From Aquincola sp. (GTDB lineage Bacteria; Pseudomonadota; Gammaproteobacteria; Burkholderiales; Burkholderiaceae_C), in NCBI GenBank assembly GCA_029884035.1, contig JAOUIM010000042.1, positions 1-14,064 of the forward strand: a DNA stretch of 14,064 nucleotides, given 5' to 3'. Numbering within the stretch: position 1 is the first letter of the stretch; each line of letters starts with the position of its first letter. The translations under genes were made by a program, and so were the position numbers. This document shows positions 6,836 to 14,064 of the stretch, one piece after another. The notes under the pieces are model-generated. The model was not told the origin of the DNA, searched no databases, and worked only from the letters and a program-made list of their open reading frames with translations.

Positions 6836-7945
6836 CTACGCGCGCTGCGCGCGCGTCGGTGCAACGACTTGAAAGCGCGATGGTGGCGTGGCGTGCGGTT
6901 CGGCGCGTCCGATCGTCGCGAACAGGTCTTTCGGATCGCTCAGGCGAGGCACCAGCTGCAATGTGTCACCGATGCCCAGCTCGCGTGCCGTGTCCATGAG
7001 GAACCGCAGCGTGCTCATGTCCTCGAGCGCGAAGCCCACCGAGTCGAACACGGTGACCTGGTCCGCGCCGGTGCGGCCCGTGGCCCGACCCGCGAGCACC
7101 TGCCACAGTTCGGTCACCGCGAAGTCGGCCGGCATCTGCTGCAGGTCGCCCTCGACGCGCGTCTGCGGCTCGTACTCGACGAACACTGCTGAACGGCTCA
7201 TGACTTCGGGGTGCAGCTCGGTCTTGCCCGGGCAGTCGCCGCCCACGGCGTTCAGGTGCATGCCCGGCTCGAGCATCTCGGGTGTGACGATGGTCGCGCG
7301 TGTCTTGTCGGCCGTCACCGTGGTCACGATGTCGGCGCCGCGCGCCGCCTCGGCGCCGCTGGCGCAGACGATCAGTTCGAGCCCCTGGCCTTGCAGGTTG
7401 CGCACCAGCTTGTCCGTCGCACGGCGATCGGTGTCGAACAGGCGCAGCGTGCGGATGCCCACGAGGTCACGGAATGCGATCGCCTGGAACTCGCTTTGCG
7501 CGCCGTTGCCGATGAGCGCCATCACGCGGCTGCCGGGGCGCGCCAGTGCGCGCGCCGCGACCGCCGACATCGCCGCGGTGCGGATCGCGGTCGGCAGCGT
7601 CAGTTCGGCAAGCAGGCGCGGCGCGCCGGTGGCCACATCGGCCAGCACGCCGAACGCCATCACGGTCGAGGCGCCGATGTGCGTGTTCTTCGGGTGGCCG
7701 TTGACGTACTTGAACGCGTACCACTGCGCATCGGCGACCGGCATCAGCTCGATCACGCCGTCGCTCGAGTGGCTGGCGACGCGCGCGGTCTTGTCGAAGT
7801 CGCCCCAGCGCTGGAAGTCGGCCTCGATGCGCTGTGCCACGCCCGCCAGGCAGTCGGCAAGGCCCACGCGCGCAACGAGGCGCCCGACCTCGGGGGCGCC
7901 GAGGTACAGCGTGTCGGTGTCGAAGGGTGGGCGGCGTGTCGTCAT
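6836..7945 (-). CDS. ocd: Ornithine cyclodeaminase
   Basis: This 369-aa enzyme would convert L-ornithine to L-proline and ammonia using bound NAD in the cytoplasm. Similarity to Pseudomonas ornithine cyclodeaminase runs the whole length. Motifs include ARVASHS with R55, ELMPVAD, YAFKYVNGHP with K79, VMAFGVLADV, ALIGNGAQSEF (nucleotide-binding turn, 143-153), DIVTTVTADK, LNAVGGDCPGKTELH with the catalytic aspartate D237, FVEYEPQTR and VFDSVGFALED. R55, K79 and D237 correspond to the substrate and catalytic residues R45, K69 and D228 of the P. putida enzyme, so this looks like a genuine cyclodeaminase rather than a mu-crystallin or alanine-dehydrogenase relative. No arginase gene is nearby, so it may act on ornithine from general arginine breakdown. 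The 140 bp upstream contain a palindrome that may be its operator. Confidence 0.93.
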   Translation of the reverse strand: MTTRRPPFDTDTLYLGAPEVGRLVARVGLADCLAGVAQRIEADFQRWGDFDKTARVASHSSDGVIELMPVADAQWYAFKYVNGHPKNTHIGASTVMAFGVLADVATGAPRLLAELTLPTAIRTAAMSAVAARALARPGSRVMALIGNGAQSEFQAIAFRDLVGIRTLRLFDTDRRATDKLVRNLQGQGLELIVCASGAEAARGADIVTTVTADKTRATIVTPEMLEPGMHLNAVGGDCPGKTELHPEVMSRSAVFVEYEPQTRVEGDLQQMPADFAVTELWQVLAGRATGRTGADQVTVFDSVGFALEDMSTLRFLMDTARELGIGDTLQLVPRLSDPKDLFATIGRAEPHATPPSRFQVVAPTRAQRA

Positions 7946-8009
7946 GTCGGGTCCATCGCGGGAATTCGTTCGATGGCTCCAGTCTGCCGATGCCCTGAGT
8001 CAATCAAAA

Positions 8010-8025
8010 GAGCAATAAATAGCTC
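8010..8025. promoter_or_regulatory. 16-bp AT-centred palindrome upstream of ocd
   Basis: GAGCAATAAATAGCTC has perfect GAGC/GCTC arms around an AT-only centre that is itself partly symmetrical, in an otherwise GC-rich window. It lies 65-80 bp before the ocd start. Lrp/AsnC-type sites, common regulators of amino-acid catabolism, have this size and an AT-rich core. No regulator gene is adjacent, so the assignment is only suggestive. I found no convincing -35/-10 pair in the rest of 7946-8085. Confidence 0.35.
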
Positions 8026-8085
8026 AATAGACCAGAGAACTGTCGTATTGACGGGTATCCGATGACGATTTGAACGGTTTCAGAG

Positions 8086-10221
8086 TCACAGATTGCCGGC
8101 AAACAGCCGGCGCACGAAGAGATCCCTGAAGCTGTGCGCTTCGGTCAGTCCCAGCCGCTCGAGGTACGACCGCGGCGCTTCCTTGCCCTCCCACACGCTC
8201 TTGAGCGTCATCTCGACCAATTCCATCGGGTGAGCCGACGCGTGCTTGAGCTTCTTCAACGCACGCACGATGTGCAGCTCGTCGTCGGTGAGGTCGGTGC
8301 CGAACGGGAAGTCCGGCAGCAGCCCGGCCTGCGCCCAGGGACTCAGCTTGTCGTCGAGCACCTGGGGCAGGTTGTGGCGGTAGCGTTCGGGCACCTCGTA
8401 GCCGCGCGGCAGCTTGCCGTGCGCCTTCGCCTGCCGCACGAGGTCGTCCTGGAAACGCGAGTCCGCCACCGCGATCAGCCGCTGGATCACTTCGCTGTCG
8501 GGCTGGCCGCGCAGGTCCGCGGCGCCGTACTCGGTGACGACGATGTCGCGCAGGTGGCGCGGGATCGTCACGTGGCCGTAGCTCCAGACGATGCTGCTCT
8601 TCAGGCCGTCCTTGTTGTCGTGCGTGGCTCGCAGCATCATCACCAGCCTCGCATCGGGCAGGGCATGGGCCATCGCGACGAAGTTGTACTGGCCGCCGAC
8701 GCCGCTGACCACCTCGCCGGACTCGAGCGCATCGCTGACGGCCGCACCGAGCGCGGTGACCATCATGGTCGTGTTCATGAAGCGCGCCTTGCGCCGCTGC
8801 GCGCACTTGAGTTCGCCGGGCCCGGCGCTCGTGCTGTAGAGCTGGTTGATGAAGTCGATGCGCGTCATGTCGATCTTGGCCAGCTCCTGCGGCGGCATCG
8901 TCCGCAGCCGTTCGTAGAAGTCCTGCGGGCCGATGAAGAAGCCGCCGGTCATGAAGATGCCCGAGGTCAGGCGCGTGCCCAGCATCTGTGTCGCCACGGC
9001 CTCGAAGTTCTCCTCGTCCAGCAGGTTCGTGCTGCAGCGCATGTCGCCGAGCACGAGCTTCTCGCCGTCGAGCCTGACCTCGGGACGCACGATGCCGAAA
9101 CGCTGCAGGAACGCGAGGTCGCGCGCGTCGAGCGGCGAGCGCACGCGGCCCACGTCGAGCAGCGCGCGCAGCGTCTCGGGCGCGACGGTCGTCTCGGCGA
9201 TGCGGCCGCTGTTGATCAGCTCCTGCAGCACCGTGTCGCCGAACACCTCGCGCCGGACGATGCCAGCCTCGATCAGGCGCAGGAAGCCGTTGACGAACAT
9301 CTCGGAGCAGCCGTACAGGCCGCGGTCGAAACGGCCAAGCTCGCGGCCTTCGACGCCGTCGGGACACAGGCTCTCGAGCATGCGCCGGAACTCGGCACCA
9401 TGGCGGTCGCGCACGATCAGCCCCTGCGCGATCGCGTCGCCCAGCGAGCCGATGCCGATCTGCAGCGTGCCGCCGTCGGCCACCAGGCTCGCGGCATGTA
9501 GGCCGATGGCGTAGTCGGCGTGCGTGACCTTGTTGTTGGGCGCGCCGAACAACGTATGCGTGGCCGCAGGGTCGGTGACGACGATGTCGAACATCGCGGG
9601 TGCCACTTCGGCACCGTTGGGCATGAAGGGCATCTTGCGGTTGACGACGGCGATCTTGAGCAGCGGCTTGCCAAGCTGTGCGTACCGCTCGATGACCTCG
9701 GAGGTCACGTCCGGGTTGCTCGACAGCGACAGTCGCATCGACTTGCCCTCGCCACGTGCGGCGACCGCCTGGGCAATGACGTTCATCCCCTGCACGTCCA
9801 TGTCGCGCGCGACGAACGTGTAGTTGGTCGAGATGTAGCCCTGCTGCGCAGCGGCATTGCCGAGGTAGTCGCCGGTCTTCATGAAGAATTCGCGCACCTC
9901 GATGTTCGGCGGCAGCGCCTTCGCGCGCAGGTCCACCATGTAATCGAGATCGGGGTAGTCGCCGAAGATGCGATGCACCAGCGGCTCGAGGAAATGCTGC
10001 TCGAGCTCGCTGTGTCCGACAGGCTTGCCCAGCGACAGGGCAGTGATGATTCGCAATTTGCGCGCCGGGTTGGCCTTGACGCGGCGGTACAGCGCGTTGA
10101 CGAGCGGATTGGGCTTGCCGATGCCCAGCGGCAATCCGAGCACGATCTCACCCTGGATCGTGTCGAGAACATGGTCGACCGCAGCGTCGATGCGGTCGAT
10201 GTATAGCGCGGCGGCGCTCAT
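8086..10221 (-). CDS. Acetyl-CoA hydrolase/CoA-transferase family protein (long form)
   Basis: This 711-aa cytoplasmic enzyme belongs to the acetyl-CoA hydrolase / 4-hydroxybutyrate CoA-transferase family. The N-terminal region has PLGIGKPNPLVNALYRRV (31-48), a feature of the long variant. The first CoA-transferase domain shows LQIGIGSLGDAIA (253-265) and GCSEMFVNGFLRLIEAG (304-320). The second has SGVGGQYNF (506-514, the oxyanion-loop glycines) and VTEYGAADLRG (562-572). Classical members are about 430-540 aa, so this long form carries extra N- and C-terminal sequence. Substrate (acetate, propionate, succinate or another acyl-CoA) cannot be read from the sequence. The start at 10221 has AAGGAG six bases upstream and is preferred over the in-frame ATG at 10251. 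It follows recJ in the same direction after a 151-bp gap, probably with its own promoter. Confidence 0.9.
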   Translation of the reverse strand: MSAAALYIDRIDAAVDHVLDTIQGEIVLGLPLGIGKPNPLVNALYRRVKANPARKLRIITALSLGKPVGHSELEQHFLEPLVHRIFGDYPDLDYMVDLRAKALPPNIEVREFFMKTGDYLGNAAAQQGYISTNYTFVARDMDVQGMNVIAQAVAARGEGKSMRLSLSSNPDVTSEVIERYAQLGKPLLKIAVVNRKMPFMPNGAEVAPAMFDIVVTDPAATHTLFGAPNNKVTHADYAIGLHAASLVADGGTLQIGIGSLGDAIAQGLIVRDRHGAEFRRMLESLCPDGVEGRELGRFDRGLYGCSEMFVNGFLRLIEAGIVRREVFGDTVLQELINSGRIAETTVAPETLRALLDVGRVRSPLDARDLAFLQRFGIVRPEVRLDGEKLVLGDMRCSTNLLDEENFEAVATQMLGTRLTSGIFMTGGFFIGPQDFYERLRTMPPQELAKIDMTRIDFINQLYSTSAGPGELKCAQRRKARFMNTTMMVTALGAAVSDALESGEVVSGVGGQYNFVAMAHALPDARLVMMLRATHDNKDGLKSSIVWSYGHVTIPRHLRDIVVTEYGAADLRGQPDSEVIQRLIAVADSRFQDDLVRQAKAHGKLPRGYEVPERYRHNLPQVLDDKLSPWAQAGLLPDFPFGTDLTDDELHIVRALKKLKHASAHPMELVEMTLKSVWEGKEAPRSYLERLGLTEAHSFRDLFVRRLFAGNL

Positions 10222-10227
10222 TCCGGT

Positions 10228-10233
10228 CTCCTT
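10228..10233 (-). promoter_or_regulatory. Shine-Dalgarno deciding the CoA-transferase start
   Basis: AAGGAG on the minus strand ends six bases before the ATG at 10221. It lies downstream of the alternative ATG at 10251, so it picks the 711-aa start over the 721-aa one. Confidence 0.75.
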
Positions 10234-10252
10234 GTGTGTCAGGCGTTTCACT

Positions 10253-10336
10253 CTCGCGCGAGTGCGGCCTGCACGTCTTGAGCCGGCGCAATCACGATGC
10301 GTGCCACCCTTTCGCGCCGGTCCAGAGTTTGACTCT
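10253..10336. promoter_or_regulatory. Inverted repeats in the recJ–CoA-transferase gap
   Basis: The 151-bp gap (10222-10372) holds two short perfect inverted repeats: CTCGCGCGAG (10253-10262) and AGAGT-TTG-ACTCT (10324-10336). Either could be an operator for the CoA-transferase gene. Neither is followed by a T-tract, so they are not convincing terminators, and I could not identify a good -35/-10 pair. In GC-rich DNA the first could well be chance. Confidence 0.2.
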
Positions 10337-10372
10337 TGCGCGGCGCGAGCCGTCCGATAGCGTCAGGAGGCC

Positions 10373-12097
10373 CTACAGATTGACCGCCGTTTCGACGACC
10401 ATCTGTAGCCGCTGTTGCCCTTGCCATTCGTCGAGCGACAGGCGATAGGCCACGCGCACGCGCTCGGCCACGGGCTCGACGCGGCCGAACCAGATCGCGT
10501 CGCGCAGCTGCCCCTGGTGGCGCACGCGCAACTTCAGGTGCTTGTCGGCCACCAGCCGCTGCTGCACCACGTCGACGTCGTCGCAGAACACGGGTGACTC
10601 GAAGGCTTGGCCCCAGACCTGCGCGTCGAGCGTGGACACGGTCTCGGCGTTGAAGTACTCGAGCGCCAGCGGACCGTCGGTGGGCAGGCGCCGCTGCAGC
10701 GTGGCTTCATCGAGCCACTCGCGCGCGACCTGTTGAAGCGCGGCGTCGAAGGCCTCGAAGTGCGCCGCATCGAGCGAGCAGCCCGCAGCCATCGCGTGGC
10801 CGCCGAAACGCCGCAGCATGCCAGGGTGCCGCTTGGCGACGAGGTCGAGCGCATCACGCAGGTGGAAGCCCGCGATCGAGCGCCCCGACCCCTTGAGGGA
10901 CCCGTCCTGCGCCACTGCGAACACGAACGTGGGGCGGTGCACGCGGTCCTTCAGGCGCCCGGCGACGATGCCGACCACGCCTTCGTGGAACCCGGGGTCG
11001 AACAAGACGAGTGCCGGTGGCGGCTCGCTCCCCTCGGGCATCAGGCACGCAAGCGCCGCCTGCGCCTGCTCGCGCATGCCGGCCTCGACCTCGCGTCGCT
11101 CGCGGTTGATGGCATCGAGCTCGCGCGCGAGGTCCGACGCGCGTCCGGCATCGTCGGTCGCCAGGCACTCGATGCCCAGCGTCATGTCGGCCAGGCGGCC
11201 CGCGGCGTTGACCCGTGGGCCGAGCGCGAAGCCCAAGTCGAATGCTGCGGCGCGCCGCGGATCGCGCGAGGCCGCGGCGAACAGTGCCGCGACGCCCGGC
11301 TGCATGCGCCCGGCCCGCATGCGCCGAAGGCCCTGCGCGACGAGGCGCCGGTTGTTGGCATCGAGCTTGACCACATCGGCGACGGTGCCCAGCGCGACGA
11401 GGTCGAGCAGTGCATCGAGCTTGGGCTGGTTTGCCGCGTCGAATCGCCCGCGTGCGCGCAACTCGGCGCGCAGCGCGAGCAGCACGTAGAACATCACGCC
11501 CACGCCGGCGAGCGACTTGCTCGCGAACGCATCGCCGGGCTGGTTCGGGTTGACGATCACGTCCGCATCGGGCAGCGCGGGCGCACCGTCGACGAGCGCT
11601 GGCAGGTGGTGGTCGGTCACCAGCACGGCCATGCCCAGTTCGTGCGCATGCGCCACCCCCTCGAAACTCGCGACACCGTTGTCGACCGTCACGAGCAGGT
11701 GAGGGCGTCGTTGCGCCTGCGCCAGGTCGACGATCGCCGGGGTCAGACCGTAACCGTGCACGCTGCGGTCGGGCACGACGTAGCCGAGCGTGCCCGTTTC
11801 GGCGCCTAGCATCGCCAGGCCGCGCAGCGCGACGGCGCAGGCGGTCGCGCCGTCGCAGTCGTAGTCGGCCACGATGCACACCCGCCGCTGCGCGTCGATC
11901 GCGTCGGCCAGCAGCCGCGCCGCAGCATCGGCGTTCAACAGCGTCTCCGGCTTGAGCAGGAGCGACAGGCCGTCGTCGAGTTCGTCGACGTGCTTGACGC
12001 CGCGCGCCGCGAACAGTCGCGCGAGCAGCGGGTGCACCCCCGCCCGCTCGAGCGCGAACGCGATGCGGGGCGGGACGTCGCGGACGGTGAGCAACAT
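10373..12097 (-). CDS. recJ: Single-stranded-DNA-specific exonuclease RecJ
   Basis: This 574-aa cytoplasmic 5'-3' single-strand DNA exonuclease acts in recombination (RecF pathway) and repair. The DHH-family metal-binding motifs are intact: ADYDCDGATA (77-86, D78/D80/D82), TVDNG (137-141), TDHH (161-164) and DLVALGTVADVV (232-243). They are followed by GPRVNAAGR (293-301). The DHHA1 region has GSGRS and GGHAMAAG, and a C-terminal OB-fold-like part follows. Length is normal for the family. The start at 12097 lies 7 bp after the stop of the RpfE-like gene, so the two form a transcriptional unit; the Shine-Dalgarno is weak, consistent with coupling. C81 in motif I, where other RecJ proteins often have alanine, is a mild variation. 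Confidence 0.97.
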   Translation of the reverse strand: MLLTVRDVPPRIAFALERAGVHPLLARLFAARGVKHVDELDDGLSLLLKPETLLNADAAARLLADAIDAQRRVCIVADYDCDGATACAVALRGLAMLGAETGTLGYVVPDRSVHGYGLTPAIVDLAQAQRRPHLLVTVDNGVASFEGVAHAHELGMAVLVTDHHLPALVDGAPALPDADVIVNPNQPGDAFASKSLAGVGVMFYVLLALRAELRARGRFDAANQPKLDALLDLVALGTVADVVKLDANNRRLVAQGLRRMRAGRMQPGVAALFAAASRDPRRAAAFDLGFALGPRVNAAGRLADMTLGIECLATDDAGRASDLARELDAINRERREVEAGMREQAQAALACLMPEGSEPPPALVLFDPGFHEGVVGIVAGRLKDRVHRPTFVFAVAQDGSLKGSGRSIAGFHLRDALDLVAKRHPGMLRRFGGHAMAAGCSLDAAHFEAFDAALQQVAREWLDEATLQRRLPTDGPLALEYFNAETVSTLDAQVWGQAFESPVFCDDVDVVQQRLVADKHLKLRVRHQGQLRDAIWFGRVEPVAERVRVAYRLSLDEWQGQQRLQMVVETAVNL

Positions 12098-12104
12098 GGA
12101 CGGG

Positions 12105-13004
12105 TCAGAGCGACGCGATCAGCGCGCCGGCGCCGGCGTGCCTGGCGGTCAAGCGCTGCCACAGGCTGCGCCGGGTCGGCCTCAGGGAGATCGCGCTGCG
12201 CTCGCCGCACAGCGTGAGCAACGTGACGCCTTCCCACCCGTCGCAGTCGATCGCGACCCATGCGTCGCGCCAGGCGGCCCAGTCCCCGGCCAGGGCAGGG
12301 GAGCGAAGGCGCGGCTGAAGGCGCGGCGCCGGGCCCGCATCGGCTCGCCCGACGCCGCAGCCCGAGAGCCAGAATGAGTTGACCGGCACGAGGCCGGCTG
12401 CCTCGCGCTCGGCATTCAGGGGGTGCGTGTACAGCAGCATCTGGACCTCGTTTTGCAGGCGGCGGACGAGCCGCGCCCCGGGCTGTCCGGGCAGCCAGCG
12501 GTCGACGTTGCGCCCGATGACCCGGTCGAGCGACGCCGTCGCCAGGTGCTCGAGGCTGGGGTGCGACGCGTACCAGCGCAGCGGCGCACCCCACGCGAGC
12601 GCGAAGCCCTCGCTTTCGAACCAGGGACGGACCGCATCGAACAGGGCACGCGAGGGCGCCTCGTCGAGCGCCAGCGTCGACGGATCCGTCAGGTGCACGC
12701 TCTCGGCGCCGACCCGCCAGTGCACTGGCGTGAGCAGGCCCCACGCACGTGCGCCGACCTCGATCCCGTCGGCACGGGCGTCACGGGCAGCCCAGGGTGG
12801 GCGGGCCTGCAGATCCGCGGGCCAGCCGAGCGCTCGTGCCAGGGCCCGCTCGTGCGGCGGCACCGGCGTCCACTCGTCACCGTCGTCGCGCGCGTGGGGT
12901 TCGGCCGCAGCGAGCCAGCGCTCGAGCCGCGGCAGCGTCAGCATCGCGAGCGCCTCGCGGCCGGCCTCCGACATTGGCGCGGCAAACGGGACGATCAGGT
13001 GCAT
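12105..13004 (-). CDS. RpfE-like conserved protein of unknown function
   Basis: This 299-aa soluble protein has no signal peptide or membrane segment. I recognise it as the protein that precedes recJ in many beta- and gammaproteobacteria, annotated as RpfE-type regulatory protein after the Xanthomonas rpf cluster, or loosely as a phosphoglycerate-mutase-like protein. Conserved-looking stretches are the N-terminus MHLIVPFA, TPVHWRVG (92-99), HLTDP (104-108) and HPLNAEREAAGLVPVNSFW (194-212) followed by LSGCG (213-217), probably the functional signature. The central H-P-L-N and N-S-F-W-L-S-G would fit a phosphatase- or mutase-like site, but no activity is established to my knowledge. It is upstream of recJ with a 7-bp gap. 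The start has no Shine-Dalgarno, but a GATAAT box stands just upstream. Confidence 0.75.
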   Translation of the reverse strand: MHLIVPFAAPMSEAGREALAMLTLPRLERWLAAAEPHARDDGDEWTPVPPHERALARALGWPADLQARPPWAARDARADGIEVGARAWGLLTPVHWRVGAESVHLTDPSTLALDEAPSRALFDAVRPWFESEGFALAWGAPLRWYASHPSLEHLATASLDRVIGRNVDRWLPGQPGARLVRRLQNEVQMLLYTHPLNAEREAAGLVPVNSFWLSGCGVGRADAGPAPRLQPRLRSPALAGDWAAWRDAWVAIDCDGWEGVTLLTLCGERSAISLRPTRRSLWQRLTARHAGAGALIASL

Positions 13005-13011
13005 GGCGCCG

Positions 13012-13017
13012 ATTATC
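13012..13017 (-). promoter_or_regulatory. Possible -10 box of the RpfE-like/recJ unit
   Basis: GATAAT on the minus strand matches the -10 consensus at five of six positions and is one of few AT-rich hexamers in the 43-bp divergent gap (13005-13047). It lies only seven bases before the ATG at 13004, so transcription would start at or next to that codon, giving a leaderless message. No good -35 is seen 16-18 bp upstream, so support is weak. Confidence 0.25.
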
Positions 13018-13047
13018 CCGGGGGCGCTCAGTTACGATGCCGGCCGC

Positions 13048-14064
13048 ATGGCGACGAGCGCACCCTACGAATGGCAGGTCGGCTGGCGCTACGTGCGTGC
13101 CGGCCGCGCCGGCCGCCGCAACGGCTTCATCTCCTTCATCTCGGCGATCTCGATGGCCGGCATCGCGCTGGGTGTGGCGGCGCTGATCGTCGTGCTCTCG
13201 GTGATGAATGGCTTTCAGAAGGAGGTGCGCGACCGCATGCTCAGCGTCATCGCGCATGTGGAGTTGTTCGACGCCGCCGGCACCGCGCTGCCCGACTGGA
13301 AGGCCGTCGCCGATGCGGCGCGGCGTGCGGCGCCGGACCAGGTCGTCGGCGTGGCACCGTTCGTCACCGCGCAGGTGCTGGTGGCGCGCGGCGAGGACAT
13401 GCGCGGCGCGCTCGTGCGCGGCATCGTGCCGGCCGACGAGGCGAGCGTGACACCGTTGGCCGAACAGATGCGCGACGGCGCTTTCGCGAAGCTGCAGCCG
13501 GGCGAATGGAACATCGTGCTGGGCATCGAGCTGGCGCGCCAGCTCGGCGTGCGCGTCGGCGACAAAGTCACCGTCGTTGCGCCGGGCGGGCAGGTCACGC
13601 CCGCCGGCGTGGTGCCACGCTTGAAGCAGTTCACGCTGGCCGGCACCTTCGACAGCGGCCACTACGAGTACGACAGCGCCTATGCCCTGATCCATCTCGA
13701 CGACGCGGCGCGGCTGTTCCGCACCGAGGGTGCGACCGGCGTGCAGTTGCGGCTCGCCGATCTGCACCAGGCACGCGAGGTTGCCGCGCGCATCGCGCGC
13801 GAGATGCCCCCGAACATCAGCGTTCGCGACTGGACCCGCACCAACCGCAACTGGTACGACGCGGTGCAGCTCGAGAAGCGCCTGATGTTCATCATCCTCA
13901 CGCTGATCGTGGCGGTGGCCGCATTCAACCTCGTTTCCACGCTCGTGATGACGGTGACCGACAAGCGCGCCGACATCGCGATCCTGCGCACGCTCGGCGC
14001 GAGTCCGCGCTCCGTGATGGGCATCTTCGTCGTGCAGGGTGCGCTGAACATCGACGTGCTCGTG
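13048..14064 (+). CDS. lolC: Lipoprotein-releasing system permease LolC/LolE, 5' part
   Basis: The first 339 codons of an inner-membrane permease of the LolCDE ABC transporter, which releases mature lipoproteins from the inner membrane to the carrier LolA. The frame is open to the right edge; full length is usually about 410-420 aa. The N-terminus has the family pattern YEWQVGWRYVRAG, then RRNGFISFISAISMAG, and TM1 at about 33-53 ending in VMNGFQKEVRDRML. A periplasmic MacB-like domain follows (about 70-275). TM2 is at about 279-303, followed by the FtsX-domain motif DKRADIAILRTLGAS (306-320). The ATG at 13048 gives the expected N-terminus although no Shine-Dalgarno is visible. Many betaproteobacteria have a single LolC/E-type protein (LolF-like), so C versus E is not resolved. 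The ATPase gene lolD would be expected just beyond the window. Confidence 0.93.
   Translation, partial: MATSAPYEWQVGWRYVRAGRAGRRNGFISFISAISMAGIALGVAALIVVLSVMNGFQKEVRDRMLSVIAHVELFDAAGTALPDWKAVADAARRAAPDQVVGVAPFVTAQVLVARGEDMRGALVRGIVPADEASVTPLAEQMRDGAFAKLQPGEWNIVLGIELARQLGVRVGDKVTVVAPGGQVTPAGVVPRLKQFTLAGTFDSGHYEYDSAYALIHLDDAARLFRTEGATGVQLRLADLHQAREVAARIAREMPPNISVRDWTRTNRNWYDAVQLEKRLMFIILTLIVAVAAFNLVSTLVMTVTDKRADIAILRTLGASPRSVMGIFVVQGALNIDVLV

Noticed and set aside
8048..8053. A TTGACG box on the plus strand between ocd and the CoA-transferase gene, possible -35.
   Set aside because: No -10-like hexamer lies 16-18 bp downstream, and both flanking genes read the other way.
8134..9501. A 455-codon plus-strand open frame opposite the CoA-transferase gene.
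   Set aside because: Low-complexity R/A/H/V composition without motifs; the opposite strand encodes a clear CoA-transferase family protein.
10773..10777. CTCGA / TCGAG-type motifs recurring across the window.
   Set aside because: They are frequent because of codon use (Leu-Glu, Ser-Ser) in GC-rich genes and show no regular spacing or clustering.

Overview
The window is GC-rich throughout, dense in genes (longest gap 151 bp), and reads as chromosome of a betaproteobacterium. The order lolC / RpfE-like / recJ and the close resemblance of several proteins to Burkholderiales versions point to the Rubrivivax–Leptothrix–Methylibium side of that order. This is an inference from recognised families; no database search was possible. 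I see no rRNA, tRNA, CRISPR array, insertion sequence or phage gene.

Region 1 (1–5584) is a divergent regulator/effector locus. An ArsR-type repressor reads right. A probable operon reads left: periplasmic adaptor, AcrB-type RND permease, a 69-aa DUF2892 membrane protein, thioredoxin 2 (TrxC), and the first 22 codons of an FAD/NAD(P) oxidoreductase of the sulfide:quinone-reductase-like kind. Gaps of 2–34 bp suggest one transcript. The 80-bp divergent region holds two overlapping sigma-70-like promoters sharing a -10 region, three CGCAA units at an exact 8-bp period and an inverted repeat, a plausible ArsR operator. The grouping suggests export and redox handling of a thiophilic or sulfur stressor. 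This is the most interesting part of the window.

Region 2 (5620–7945, minus strand) pairs a PQQ-dependent sugar-dehydrogenase-like lipoprotein with an ornithine cyclodeaminase upstream of it, 10 bp apart. A 16-bp AT-centred palindrome lies upstream of the cyclodeaminase.

Region 3 (8086–10221, minus) is a 711-aa acetyl-CoA hydrolase/CoA-transferase family enzyme with a strong Shine-Dalgarno sequence.

Region 4 (10373–14064) is conserved housekeeping: recJ and an RpfE-like protein of unknown function as a two-gene unit on the minus strand, and divergently the 5' part of a lolC/lolE-type lipoprotein-release permease that runs off the right edge.
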